Positions 11,586 through 21,358 of a DNA stretch of 64,000 nt are shown one piece after another. Source of the DNA: Sporothrix humicola (Eukaryota; Ascomycota; Sordariomycetes; Ophiostomatales; Ophiostomataceae); assembly GCA_021396245.1 (NCBI GenBank), contig WNYE01000064.1:177616-241615 (forward strand), read 5' to 3'. Positions within the stretch are counted from its first letter, which is position 1. Each line of letters opens with the position of its first letter. Below the pieces are notes generated by a model that was not told the DNA's origin, made no database searches, and saw nothing but the letters and a program-made list of their open reading frames with translations. The translations under genes and the position numbers were made by a program.

Positions 11586-12380
11586 TGCGGGAGTGGGGGA
11601 GTTACGGTCCTGTAGACCTTGTCTTCTTTCATTGCATGATACATATGATTCGGGCCCTGTTATCTTTGTTTTTGTTTTTATACTCTATTTTCCATTTGTT
11701 CTTCCAAAACAGCTTTCCTTTGTTAGTATGCCACCATTTAGTCACCATTTAGTAATTCAACATCCTATCTTGAACTTTGTCGGTGATCATCGCAGCCCAC
11801 CGCCACAGATGTCGTAATTCCAAACAAGCGCAGGCTTGGTCCCCTAAATTGTCCTCTTTCAGTGGTGGATTTTCTTGGACGGAGCCAAAAACGACGCCCC
11901 GAAATCTCCTTTCAGTAGCTCGACATTTCTCAAGCTAAAACCAGGTCCCGCACAACGGCGCGTTGCAAGTGCCGGATTACGGGCTTAAGTGGGGAGCTTT
12001 CAGGAGAATTCAGGACAATTTGGAGGTATTCTGGCGCAGTATGGCGCGATGATGCTGGAAATAGGCTGGTTGGGGGCAGATCCGTAAGCACTGGAGCGGT
12101 GCGGGGGAGAATGGGCACCGAGAGCTGGAGGTGTTGTTGTGTCCTGGGAACAGTCCTGTCCGTGGGGGTGAGAAGGAACGAACAAGAAGGAGCAGGACAG
12201 AGCGGCAGGTGTGCGGCACATTAGGACGGCATTAGGAAGGCAGCTTCTTTGACGTAGTCCTACAACACTTGGCAAGTATTTATTTACTTTTGGAGTTCTG
12301 TCCTGTTACTCATTTTACGCATTTTACTCATTTTCCTCTGTCAACAAAGTCAACAAACACCCCACAGAACAAGACACAGC
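11586..12380. other. Intergenic, promoter of the esterase gene
   Basis: 3' flank of the PIG-S gene, then upstream region of the esterase gene. Nothing coding was recognised. A tandem CATTTTACTCATTTT-like repeat lies at about 12309-12333, shortly before the start codon at 12381. Confidence 0.45.
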
Positions 12381-13724
12381 ATGGCGACAGAACAGACAGC
12401 TACACTCCCCACAAGGGAGAAGGAGGAAGTTCCTCAGGAAGCTCCCAAGGAAGCTCCCAAGGCTGAAGTCAATACCAAAGCCGACGACGAACCTCTCGAC
12501 CCGGCCAAGTACATTGAGGCACACATCCTGCCGCGGCTCGACAAGGATGTGATCGACTACTACCTCAACCAGGTTGTCAAGAACGCGACGACGCGCGAGG
12601 TCACGATCGAGTACATCCGGGCGCACCCCGACGAGTTTCGCAACGTGATTGCGGTGGATAGCTCAGAGTTCCCGCGGGTCAAGGACTACACGCTTCAGTC
12701 GGAAAAGGACAAGGCAGAGTTCCCTGTCCGGGTGTACCACCCCGACCCGGCTGAACACGGCCCTGGTCCGTACCCTGTTCACTTGAACTTCCACGGCGGC
12801 GGTTTTGTTCTAGGCGACCTGCACACCGAGGCGCAGCTGTGTCTCAATATGCGCGAGGCCGGCGTGGCCGTCGTGGACGTCAACTACCGGCACTGTCCCG
12901 AGACGCTGTGGGGCAAATGCTTCGAGGACGCGTGGGCGGCGCTCGTGTGGGTGCGTTCTCAGGCCTCGGAGCTCAACATAAAGGCAGACTCGGTGTCGGT
13001 GGGCGGCATCTCGGCCGGCGGCCACATTACGATTGTCCTCCATATTCGCGCAGCCGCCGAGGGTATTCCTCTCAGGCTGGCCATGCCCACGGTGCCTCCC
13101 TCGGCCGGCTGCCTCTTCTACGAGTCCTGGACCGACTCGCCGTTCAAGTCGTTCCTCGAGCTCAACCGCTCGCCCATCCTGCCGTGGCCGCGCATCAAGT
13201 ACTTTGCCGACGTGGCGCTCGATTCGGTGCCGGACGATGTCGCGGGCGTCGTTGAGGGCGATTCCGTCGAGGTGATTCGTCAAAAACGCAAAGACGCCCT
13301 CTACAAGCTCTGGCCGATCGAGTGGCTCATCCCGCTAGACGCGCCCAAAGACAAGCTCAAGGGCCTGGCGCCGGCGTATGTGCGCACTGGCGAGATGGAC
13401 AATCTGCGAGACGAGGGCGAGGCGTACGGTCACGCCGTCGTGGCTGCGGGCGGCCAGGTCACCCTGAAGAGATACCCGGCGGGCGTGCACACGTTCATGT
13501 ACCTCGACTTCAACAAGCAGAAGCGCGCATACGATATCGACTCGATTGTCGCGCTGCGGCAGGCGCACGGTTTTGCGGCGCTGCCCCAGGACGAGGTTGA
13601 AAAGCGCGTCGACCGTGTGGCGGCGACGGTCAAGGCACAGCAGGCCAAGGAGAAGGAGGCGCGGGAAGCAAAGAAGAAGGCAGCGGGCGCTGATGGCAAG
13701 GGCGGTGACGACTCTTATGCTTAG
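12381..13724 (+). CDS. Alpha/beta-hydrolase fold-3 esterase/lipase (hormone-sensitive lipase family)
   Basis: Predicted carboxylic-ester hydrolase of 447 aa in one exon; substrate unknown. The oxyanion-hole motif HGGGF starts at His138. The nucleophile elbow reads GGISAGGH with Ser211, a variant of the family's GDSAGG in which Asp is replaced by Ile. The acid is probably Asp340 (TGEMDN) and the base His370 (GVHTFMYLD). The first about 35 residues form a Glu/Pro/Lys-rich leader, and residues 415-447 are a charged Lys/Ala/Glu helix with a Gly/Asp tail, both outside the usual fold. There is no signal peptide, so it is probably cytosolic. Confidence 0.85.
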   Translation: MATEQTATLPTREKEEVPQEAPKEAPKAEVNTKADDEPLDPAKYIEAHILPRLDKDVIDYYLNQVVKNATTREVTIEYIRAHPDEFRNVIAVDSSEFPRVKDYTLQSEKDKAEFPVRVYHPDPAEHGPGPYPVHLNFHGGGFVLGDLHTEAQLCLNMREAGVAVVDVNYRHCPETLWGKCFEDAWAALVWVRSQASELNIKADSVSVGGISAGGHITIVLHIRAAAEGIPLRLAMPTVPPSAGCLFYESWTDSPFKSFLELNRSPILPWPRIKYFADVALDSVPDDVAGVVEGDSVEVIRQKRKDALYKLWPIEWLIPLDAPKDKLKGLAPAYVRTGEMDNLRDEGEAYGHAVVAAGGQVTLKRYPAGVHTFMYLDFNKQKRAYDIDSIVALRQAHGFAALPQDEVEKRVDRVAATVKAQQAKEKEAREAKKKAAGADGKGGDDSYA

Positions 13725-14029
13725 GCGTAGATGCGCTAAATGTTAGCATATTCGAAAGTAAATAATGGCAGTGATCTATCTGTTAGTTTGTTCAATTTGA
13801 TTCAATTTCTCTATTCACTGTGTACCAAAATAAATGAAAGAATGATTGAGCACTGTTTTCGAAGGAAGGATGATGGTCGCATTCAATTGGTTGACGATAT
13901 GTGGGTGAGAATGGCTGTTGAATTGAGAGTGGATTGAAGTTGAGTCGCATTTCGCTGGCTTGCATTTGCTGCGCACTAGCAGACTGCCCTATATAAAGGT
14001 AGCAAAGTCCGAAATCCGACATCCGCGTC

Positions 14030-14123
14030 GGCTCCATGGTCTAGTGGTACGATTCGTGCTTTGGGTTCTGGTCTCCAAACAAACAACTGCACGAGGTCCC
14101 GGGTTCGATCCCCGGTGGAGCCC
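14030..14123 (+). tRNA. tRNA-Pro (anticodon TGG), with intron
   Basis: Cloverleaf folds by eye: acceptor GGCTCCA (14030-14036) pairs fully with TGGAGCC (14116-14122), discriminator C14123. Anticodon stem CGTGC (14055-14059) pairs with GCACG (14089-14093). T arm CCGGG-TTCGATC-CCCGG. Anticodon TGG at 14062-14064. A 22-nt intron at 14066-14087 follows position 37 and contains CCAAA, complementary to the TTTGG of the anticodon loop, as is usual for nuclear pre-tRNAs. An upstream TATATAAA (13990-13997) and downstream T runs complete a pol III unit. The 305 bases from 13725 to 14029 hold nothing else that I can identify. Confidence 0.95.
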
Positions 14124-14126
14124 TCC

Positions 14127-14141
14127 TTTTTAGCTTTTTTT
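14127..14141 (+). terminator. RNA polymerase III terminator of tRNA-Pro
   Basis: T5 at 14127-14131 and T7 at 14135-14141, beginning four bases after the mature tRNA end. T runs of four or more on the non-template strand terminate pol III. The rest of the interval to 14500 is AT-rich flank shared with the 3' end of the next gene. Confidence 0.8.
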
Positions 14142-14500
14142 GTCGGCGTAGCAGGCAGCATTTTTTTATGTCGCAAAACACAACACAATGAGTTTTCTCT
14201 TCTTCTCTTTTGTTCTTTTTTTTTTTGTTCTTTTTGTTAATATTTTGGTATATTGGTTTCCTCATTGATAATTTGCTACAGAATAAACAAGAATTACTGC
14301 GCGAAGGTAACGGTGAGAATAAATAATAAAATAAATTCATTTGAAGATTGAATAAATATTCTTGATAATCAATCCATGTTAAAAATAAGTGCAAATGCAA
14401 ACCAAACGCCGTCCTCATGATAAGTGAATGCAGTCATAATCGTAATGGTATCATTCCTCCACAGTCGTCTCCCTTCTTTTCATTTCTTTCTCTTCCCTCC

Positions 14501-15208
14501 TCACACCAACAGTCGGGCAAAGACAACGGCGACCAGGCCGACGCCCACGACAACTCCCATCCCGCCACTCCTGCTTGCCGGTCCAGCGCCAGCCTTGGGC
14601 AGCGATCCGCTCACAAACTCGCCGGTGCCAGTGCTTGTGCTGGATGGTTCCGACGACGAAGACGAGTCTGTCGTTGATGAAGTTGCAGATGCGGCTGACG
14701 GCGTCGATGACTCCGCCGCCGAAGACTCTGCCGAGCAATACGGATTGCTTGGGCCGCTGCCCTCGACAATGTGCATGTCATGCGACCGTCCCACGGGCGT
14801 GCACACGGTCCCCTGGGCGAGCGCCATGGTCTCGGACCAGCGGCCGGAGGCGCAGCGCTGGTAGCAGGCGACGAGGCAGTTCCACTCGCCCTCGTCGGTG
14901 CAGGCGGAGCCGGGCGTGCCGAGGCCGTCAAGGGAGTTGGAGTTGCTGAGGCTGAGGATATCAACATCGACAATCACGCCCGCGCCGGTGGCATTAGCAC
15001 CGACAGAGCGGGCGATGTCGATGTCGAGGTCGACGAGAAAATCAATGTTTGCGTCTGCGCCTGTGTCAATGTTGAGATCGGCTGGGCGCGGAAGCGGGGC
15101 AGGAGGACCCTGCATTTCGAGCTGCACTTTGTCGCCAAAGAGGTCTTGCGACGCGGCGAGGTCGGCGCGCGCAGCGGCGGCGAACAGAAGGAGGCTAAAG
15201 GACCTCAT
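14501..15208 (-). CDS. Secreted, probably GPI-anchored Ser-rich protein with a small cysteine motif
   Basis: Predicted cell-surface protein, 235 aa, one exon. An N-terminal signal peptide ends about ARA. Residues 30-95 are acidic with several short Asp/Ile/Asn repeats (DLNIDTGADANIDF, DLDIDI). Residues about 100-135 carry five cysteines in the pattern C-x7-C-x4-C-x3-C-x15-C with the words YQRCASGRW and AQGTVC. This resembles small carbohydrate-binding (CBM19-like) modules of fungal wall proteins; that link is by pattern only. Then comes a Ser/Thr-rich stalk and a C-terminal hydrophobic tail (GMGVVVGVGLVAVVFARLLV) after a Ser/Gly region, as in GPI signals. Likely role: wall protein, binding partner unknown. 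Confidence 0.75.
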   Translation of the reverse strand: MRSFSLLLFAAAARADLAASQDLFGDKVQLEMQGPPAPLPRPADLNIDTGADANIDFLVDLDIDIARSVGANATGAGVIVDVDILSLSNSNSLDGLGTPGSACTDEGEWNCLVACYQRCASGRWSETMALAQGTVCTPVGRSHDMHIVEGSGPSNPYCSAESSAAESSTPSAASATSSTTDSSSSSEPSSTSTGTGEFVSGSLPKAGAGPASRSGGMGVVVGVGLVAVVFARLLV

Positions 15209-16802
15209 GATGGCTCCGGTTTGTGTATTTTTTTTGTGATTATTTTTTGTTGTTTGTTTTCTTGAAGAATCCGTCGCGAGAGGAGGGGAAATGCCCTCAA
15301 AAAAATCTGTTGACCTGGCCGGTCAAGTTCGGTTGAGTCGCAGTCCAGTCGAGTCGGCCTAATGCAGTTGCAAGTCGGTCCAGTCCAGTCCAGTCCAGAA
15401 ATGGTCATGCGCTGGCGATGCGGAGTAAGTCGCAAAGTGAGTGCGAAATGCGGGTGTGAGTGCTTTTTTTTTCTGTGTCGTCTGTCGTCTTTTTCTCTTG
15501 GCGCACTCTTTTCGGGTGTAAGTGGCGGTGAGGTGATTGGAGGAGGGGAAGAAAGAGGAAGGAGGAAAGAGCGAAAGAGGAAAAGAGAAAATGAGGAGGG
15601 TGACAACAAGAGTCACGAGAATGTGAGGGGAGGGAAAGGAAGAAAGAAAAGCAGACTTGAAGAAAAAAGGGAATGTAGGGAATAAAAGAAGAAGAAAAGA
15701 GAATACGGCGAGAGAGGCCAGACGATCACGTCCCATGACGATGATTCACGAGCGCTCTGCTTTCTTTGGCCTGGCCGTTTGCTTTTGGGCACTTTTGCGA
15801 CTGCCGCTATTGTTGCAGGAAATGAATGAGCACCTCCGGGGCGCACTAACACATGCGCGCCCAAACGCACCAAAACACACACACAAACACTAACACGACA
15901 GGCCTTGTGCTCTCTGTACCTCACTGTACCCCAGAGTCCTAGCGCCCGTCGTCAATGGGCGAGGACTCACGGCAGGTCCGCGACCGCTTGCGCTGTCGAA
16001 AAGTGAGACAATCTGACAGGCCTTAGGTAAACCTTTCTTTGAGCCTGCCCTTTGTCATTGTCATTGTCTCCCCAGATCGTCAAACCTTCTTTCAGGCCTT
16101 TTCTTTTTTTGTCTTCATTTCCATCAATAGCATCCGTTTTTGGTCGTTGCCCTCGTCGCGGCCGTTTCATTTTGTCGGACATGACGGGCTCGTGGGCTGA
16201 ATCGATTGGACCAGGTTTGTTCGTTCGCCCATGGGTATGGGTACGGGGTATTACGGAGTTGGGCTTCTTTCCCTGCGACTCAGGCCTGTTCGACGCTGCC
16301 GCGCGCCTCTTTTCACTTGTGCGCGCGCGTAATAGGAGACCAAACACCGACCAAAAACAGCGCCGGACCGCTCGGTGAGCTTGTCGTCCAGTTCGCCCAG
16401 TATCGCCTAGTTCTTGCTCTCGCACTCGATTGGTTCGTGGCGCAGCGAGAGGCGACTTACAAGAAATACAAAGATACAAAGCACAAAGTACCAAAACGCA
16501 ACGGCAATCCAGTGCCGGTAGATGCAAAATGCAGTGACGACAAGAAAACTGGAATCTTTTGACTTTTGACTTCTGACATTGACATTTCTTTTCTTTCTAT
16601 GGACTGAGGCAATACGAGTATCTCGTTGCGCATTCAAAAGGGTCTCCGTATTGTGTCGTGTCTTTTGACACCCGTGACATCAGCTCGTATTATCGCCCAG
16701 ACTTCCCAGCCTTCCTAGCCTGCTCCCGCGCATCCGTACTAGTAGATCGTGCTTCTTTCGGATCTCCCGCCATCCGGGCTAGGCCTTGCCATCGAACCTC
16801 CA
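15209..16802. other. Intergenic, polypurine-rich, no gene recognised
   Basis: Upstream region of the GPI-type protein (left) and downstream flank of the orphan gene (right). Purine-rich segments cover most of 15539-15700 on the + strand, the longest unbroken run being 15539-15571. A short tandem of CCAGT words (CAGTCCAGTCCAGTCCAG) lies near 15379-15397. Frames of 100-186 codons in this interval do not resemble proteins. Confidence 0.45.
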
Positions 16803-17903
16803 TCAACACCCAACAGTGTAAGAAGAGACATCAATGTAAGAGGTCACGTGACCATCATTCGACGACCTCTCGTCTGTGTTCTTTGACTTCCTCCACCACC
16901 TCCGTTTTGTCTTTTGCTTGCTATTATCAGGCTCCACAAAGACACCGCGATCAAGGCTCTTCAGAACGTCCTGCGCATCGGATATTTGCTTGTCCAAGGC
17001 GAGCTGGTAGGGGGAATACGTCTGGTCGGTCGTGGCGCAGAAGCGAGCAAAGATCGGGAGCAGTTCTTGCATGACTTTGGACCACGTCTGCAGCACCTGC
17101 GGCGATGTAAACGTCTGTAGCACGCTGTGTTCGTAGTTGTACTCTGGGTTCTCGAGTGGCACCGGCAGCGAGCAGCATTCCCGGAGCGCCTTCCGGATCG
17201 GCGGGAACCAGAACATGGTTTTGTGCTCGGGACGGCTCGACTCGTTGAGCTGCTTCTTGGCCAGCCTGATGCAGTTGTCGCCGGCGGCGCCCTCGTTAAA
17301 GATCGAGACCAGCTCGGCGGTCCTCTCTGCGTCGGTCAGTTTCACGGGCATGCCATTCTCCCCGGGTTTTCCATTAAACTCGACAATCTTGCTGAAGCCC
17401 TCCCACGTCCTGTACCAGGTGACCACATGCGTGGCCAGCAAATCACCAATCTCGCGGCGGCCTCGCGCTTGCCGGAGCGCATGCATAACAAGGCAAAACC
17501 GGTTGAGGACACGGACGCCATGCCTCGCCGATTCGTAGGCAAGCGCCTTTTCTTGTCTTGTTGCTGCTGCCGTTTTCGTTGTTTTCGTGTTCGTTTCCGT
17601 TTCCGCTGGTTTTGTTGCTCTCGTTTCGGTGTCGTTGTCGGTCTCGTCATGGTTGCCGACCTCGTAAGAGAGTGCAGCATTGTAGACGTCGTGAATGGCC
17701 TTGCTGATGGCGGTTTTCAATTTAAATAACTCTGTCGCTCTGTCTATGGGTTTTATTGCGCTTTTCATGGTTCCGGCCTGGCTGTTCATGTTTGTTGTCA
17801 TGCCTCCGGCGGTGTTTGTCGTCGTTGCCGCTGTTTTCGTCTTTGCTTTGGGGTTCTGGGCCATCGGGGGCGGGGCCTTTACCACGGGTACATGGCACGA
17901 CAT
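16803..17903 (-). CDS. Uncharacterised protein, helical, with Lys/Thr-rich N-terminus
   Basis: Not recognised. 366 aa from ATG 17903. Residues 1-45 are Lys/Thr/Ala-rich; about 85-120 is a second low-complexity Thr/Glu/Lys insert. The rest looks helical and globular, with the words LNRFCLVMHALRQARGRREI, VVTWYRTWEGFSKIVEF, FNEGAAGDNCIRLAKKQLNE and FWFPPIRKALRECCSL. The tail has a basic patch (KQKTKRRWWRKSKNTDE) that could be a nuclear signal. No signal peptide or membrane helix. Codon third positions are less GC-biased than in the conserved neighbours, and the low-complexity inserts suggest a fast-evolving or lineage-specific gene. An additional 5' exon is possible. Confidence 0.6.
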   Translation of the reverse strand: MSCHVPVVKAPPPMAQNPKAKTKTAATTTNTAGGMTTNMNSQAGTMKSAIKPIDRATELFKLKTAISKAIHDVYNAALSYEVGNHDETDNDTETRATKPAETETNTKTTKTAAATRQEKALAYESARHGVRVLNRFCLVMHALRQARGRREIGDLLATHVVTWYRTWEGFSKIVEFNGKPGENGMPVKLTDAERTAELVSIFNEGAAGDNCIRLAKKQLNESSRPEHKTMFWFPPIRKALRECCSLPVPLENPEYNYEHSVLQTFTSPQVLQTWSKVMQELLPIFARFCATTDQTYSPYQLALDKQISDAQDVLKSLDRGVFVEPDNSKQKTKRRWWRKSKNTDERSSNDGHVTSYIDVSSYTVGC

Positions 17904-18590
17904 GATTGCGTTGTTGATGTTGATATTGGTACTGATGGTTGCTTTTGTTTTTGCATGGGTGCTGTTGAATCTGAACGCTGGTGTGAAATTTTTTTGTCAA
18001 AAGACGAAAGGAGGCGGATGGTGGTTTTCTTACATACGGAGCACTAATACTGACGTTAATCTGTACATTGCACCACATGACGTCCGTCATGTAATATAAA
18101 CGTAGTGATGACAGACTTTGCTTCGACCGTCGTGTCAGCAGAGTGGCCGGACATCAACTAGGCGTACTTTGCTTACTTGGCTTGTTATACATCATCACAC
18201 AAAGTCGCACGTTGATGTCGAGGCTATGTTAGCTTCATACAAGCGCACAGTTTTTCGGCAGCCTTGTGCAACTAAAAAAAGGACTTTAAGCTGCAGGGCA
18301 CAAACCTAGATCGATTCATTCTCTCTGCTCTACGTCATTATCTTCCGTGTCTTTAATGGTCAATAAAGCTCACATCTTGAGGGCAGGGCCTTGGGCCCAG
18401 AAGGGACCTCTCACCTTAGCGCGCTTAGCCTAATTAGGAAATTACACGATCTTACAGCGAGGCCTTGGACAAGGCCTCATCGCATTGTTGCTATTGTTTA
18501 TTGTTCGAATATCCCAAGGTGAGCTGAAGCTCTAACACGGTGTAAGTCGCTGTAAGTGACTTACGAGATTTATACAACACCTCATCTCGG
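17904..18590. other. Intergenic with clustered inverted repeats
   Basis: No gene recognised. The segment 18370-18600 is unusual for the density of short palindromes: GAGGCCTTG/CAAGGCCTC (18459-18478), GTAAGTC...GACTTAC (18542-18564) and CTCATC...GATGAG around 18581-18595. Confidence 0.45.
18459..18478. repeat. Near-perfect palindrome, 9-bp arms
   Basis: GAGGCCTTG (18459-18467), two-base spacer, CAAGGCCTC (18470-18478). The arms are fully complementary. It could be a dimeric protein-binding site or chance; the surrounding 150 bp contain further short inverted repeats. Confidence 0.6.
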
Positions 18591-18597
18591 ATGAGAT

Positions 18598-18975
18598 TTG
18601 GTCTCGTTCTGTTATTTCCTTTTGTCTTTTATCCTTTTCATCTTCTTTCGTCGCATCACGACCATTTTCGATCCCATCACTTGTGCCATCGCACTATCCA
18701 ATTATCAAACCAAAACTGCCGTCCGAAAAACAAGAGCAATATCTTTCGAAGTGTGCTCCGACGCTTGCAACCAAGCTTGGGCCGAATATTACGCCGCCCG
18801 GCGCGTCGTCCAATGCCCGTCCAACTGCGAGCCCCCGCTCTCAATCTTGAACCAGGTCCTCCTTATAATCCTGGGCTTCCTCAGCGGCGCGGTGATTGGC
18901 ACCGTGTTGGCCGTTGCGGTCATCGGCCTCGTCTTCTGGTGCCTGGAGAAACTGAAGAAGCTCAAGGAGGACTGA
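18598..18975 (+). CDS. Small cysteine-containing single-span membrane protein (5' end uncertain)
   Basis: Not recognised. The frame open to the stop at 18973-18975 encodes a motif CSDACNQAW, the word VQCPSNCEPPLS, then a strong membrane helix (ILNQVLLIILGFLSGAVIGT and following) and a charged C-terminus EKLKKLKED. The frame begins with a non-ATG codon (TTG 18598). An ATG at 18591 lies in another frame and opens a hydrophobic signal-like stretch, so an intron or an upstream exon is needed for a full model. GC-biased third positions from about 18750 support coding. A small tail-anchored or secreted-then-anchored protein is plausible; function unknown. Confidence 0.4.
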   Translation: MVSFCYFLLSFILFIFFRRITTIFDPITCAIALSNYQTKTAVRKTRAISFEVCSDACNQAWAEYYAARRVVQCPSNCEPPLSILNQVLLIILGFLSGAVIGTVLAVAVIGLVFWCLEKLKKLKED

Positions 18976-19566
18976 AGGGGATGAGAAGGGAAAGGAGAAG
19001 GAGGAGGGGGGGATGAGAGAGAAAATGGAGAAGTACTGAGAGAAGGGCTGGTGGTATAGGCAGTTCTCTTGTTACATTGTATTTACGGCAAATCAAACGA
19101 TTCCTGCTTGATATGAAGCTTGCTCTTGTACAGTTTACAATATCGGAGGTCGTCAGTCTGAAGCAGAGTGAAGAAAACGAGTGAGAAAAGGGATAAAAGA
19201 AGAAAGAAGCCCTAGAACACTGGTCTCAGTTAGTCTCTAAGTCTCGCCTCTGCCTCCACCGCCACCACCGACGGTTGGGGCTTTCAGCTGCAAAAAAAAC
19301 TCCGTATTATTTAGCTACTCCCCGTAGTCGATCATTGGAGAATGGGGCAAATTGTAGCAAGAAAAAACGGCCCTGAAGCTTCCCCTCACCAGTCTGGGGA
19401 TTTTAGTGCATCTTTCTTGTAACGTTCATAGCTGGGCCGAGGCAACCCGTGATCGCCGCCGTCGCTAAAAAGCTTTTGTTCGCGATCGCAATCGTGCAAG
19501 TAAATCCTTCCCGTCAACGTCGCATTAAAGTCAACAAACACAATACCACACTACCACCTCGTCAAT
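18976..19566. other. Intergenic, no gene recognised
   Basis: 3' flank of the small membrane protein (polypurine-rich at 18960-19040) and promoter of the sterol-desaturase-like gene. Nothing coding noticed. Confidence 0.45.
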
Positions 19567-20355
19567 ATGAACACTGCAATGAACGCCGTCGAGACTTTTT
19601 CGTCCTTGTGGACAGGCATGCTGGACGCGTACGGCGCCCGCCGCGTCGAGTTTTGGGGCTTCCTTCTTGTGCAGTTCTTCTCGTTCTGGGTGCCGTCGGC
19701 GCTCTACATTTCGCTGCCGTGGATTGCGCCGGCGTTCTCGGAGCGGCACAAGTACCAGCCGGCGCCGAAGCAGCCGACGCCCGGCGACATTCTGCACTGC
19801 GCGGCGGTTGTCCTGCGCAACAACGCCATGGCGACAGCCATGTCCGTCGGCATGGCCTATCTTGCTGGCGACCCGGCCAACCACGCCGACAAGCTGCTGG
19901 GCATACGGATCGAAAAGGAGCTGCCCTCGCTCGGCGAGTTTATTAGGGATATCGCGCTGTCGTGCGCCATGCGCGAGGTCTTGTTTTACTACTCGCACCG
20001 CCTGCTGCACCAGCCCCGCTGGTACAAGGCCATCCACAAGACGCACCACAAGTTTATCGCGCCCGTCGCCCTCGCCGCGCAGTACGCCCACCCCGTCGAG
20101 CACATTGTCGCCAACGTCCTGCCCGTCGGCCTGCCGCCGCTGATCCTGCACTCGCACGTGCTGACGTACTGGGCGTTTGTCGCCTTTATGCTCGTCGAGA
20201 CGGCCACGGTGCACAGCGGCTACGACTTCTTTGACAACGCCGCCAAGATGCACGATGCGCACCACGAAAAGTTCAACCTCAACTACGGCGTGTTTGGCAT
20301 CATGGACTGGATGCACGGCACCGACGGTCTCAAGAAGACGAAGCGGGTGGATTAG
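19567..20355 (+). CDS. Fatty acid hydroxylase / sterol desaturase superfamily protein
   Basis: Di-iron membrane oxygenase, 262 aa, one exon, ATG 19567. The histidine clusters that bind iron are all present: HRLLH, HKTHH, and the C-terminal HDAHH, with further histidines (HPVEH, HSGYD) in the expected spacing. Hydrophobic segments lie near residues 25-55, 150-165 and 180-215. Members hydroxylate or desaturate sterols, sphingolipid bases or alkanes in the ER. At 262 aa it is shorter than Erg3 or Erg25 homologues of about 300-350 aa, so the substrate cannot be named. The gene lies upstream of, and on the same strand as, a thioesterase and a MAPR-type haem protein. Confidence 0.87.
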   Translation: MNTAMNAVETFSSLWTGMLDAYGARRVEFWGFLLVQFFSFWVPSALYISLPWIAPAFSERHKYQPAPKQPTPGDILHCAAVVLRNNAMATAMSVGMAYLAGDPANHADKLLGIRIEKELPSLGEFIRDIALSCAMREVLFYYSHRLLHQPRWYKAIHKTHHKFIAPVALAAQYAHPVEHIVANVLPVGLPPLILHSHVLTYWAFVAFMLVETATVHSGYDFFDNAAKMHDAHHEKFNLNYGVFGIMDWMHGTDGLKKTKRVD

Positions 20356-20767
20356 GGTGGAGGGGCAAAACAGTGGGAATATTTAAGGATTGGCGAGAGG
20401 AGAGGAAGGTTGATTGAATAACTAAAAATGAACCTGGAACGGCGTTGTATGATTTCGCATTGGATATTCGATGCATGCTCACGGATTTGGCATCTATGTA
20501 TCACTCTTATTTCACATTTAGTTTGTATATAAAAATTGCAGTATAGACCATCACTTCATAAATTGCGCTATTATCGCGAGTTTTGACGATATGTTGGGGT
20601 GTTGAGTCCTACGGCCTTTTTGTCGCGATTTTGCCCATTTTGTTGGGCGACTTCTCACCATATCAATTATCGCCGACAAATCTAGTACAACCTAAAAAAA
20701 CAGCACTCTAATTCACCTCACACAAGACCACGACATTTCACAAGAATACTCACCCGCCACACCCACC
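20356..20767. other. Intergenic, AT-rich
   Basis: AT-rich 3' flank of the hydroxylase gene followed by the upstream region of the thioesterase gene. No feature recognised. Confidence 0.45.
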
Positions 20768-21358
20768 ATGGACCCCGCCGCCACGCTCGACCACGTCCGC
20801 ACCCACTGGGCCGGCATCCAGCCCAACTCGCCCATCTACGGCCTCTTCTTTGGCGGCATCCGCATCGTCGACGCCCGCCGCGAAGACGTCGGCAGCACGT
20901 CGACCAGTGGCGGCCGCATTTTGGCGCGCCTGCCCGTCGTGCCCATCCACGTCAACTCCAAACACATTCTGCACGGCGCCGTCTCCGCCGCACTCGTCGA
21001 CTGGGCGGGCGGCATGGCCATTGCCGCTGCCACGGGCCGCCACCAGACGGGCGTCAGCGTCGACATCCACGTCAGCTACGTGGCGGCGGCGCGGGCGGGG
21101 GACGAGCTCGAAATCGAAGCGTGGGTGCAGCGGGTCGGCAAGTCGCTGGCGTACACGTCGGTCGAGATCCGGCAGAGACAGCGGGCGGCCGACGGCGAAG
21201 AGGTCGACCCTGGTTTGCCGACAAGGACGCGCGGGCCAGTCGTCGCTGCCGGCAGCCATACCAAGTATGTCGCTTTTGCCGAAGCCAGAAAGCCGGCACC
21301 CGTCGAGCAAAGGAAGGAGGCCGACGAGACGGCCGAGACCGAGCACAAGGCGGCATGA
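20768..21358 (+). CDS. Hotdog-fold acyl-CoA thioesterase (PaaI/ACOT13-like)
   Basis: Predicted acyl-CoA thioester hydrolase, 196 aa, one exon, ATG 20768 in good context (CCACCATGG). The core HILHGAVSAALVDWAGGMAI matches the hotdog helix with the family HGG-like turn, and VSVDIHVSYVAAARAGDELE is the following strand region with the catalytic-site acidic area. An AYTSVEIRQ strand follows. The C-terminal 30 residues are Glu/Ala/Lys-rich and outside the fold. An insertion in the last strands (DGEEVDPGLPTRTRG) is unusual. No signal peptide. Confidence 0.8.
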   Translation: MDPAATLDHVRTHWAGIQPNSPIYGLFFGGIRIVDARREDVGSTSTSGGRILARLPVVPIHVNSKHILHGAVSAALVDWAGGMAIAAATGRHQTGVSVDIHVSYVAAARAGDELEIEAWVQRVGKSLAYTSVEIRQRQRAADGEEVDPGLPTRTRGPVVAAGSHTKYVAFAEARKPAPVEQRKEADETAETEHKAA

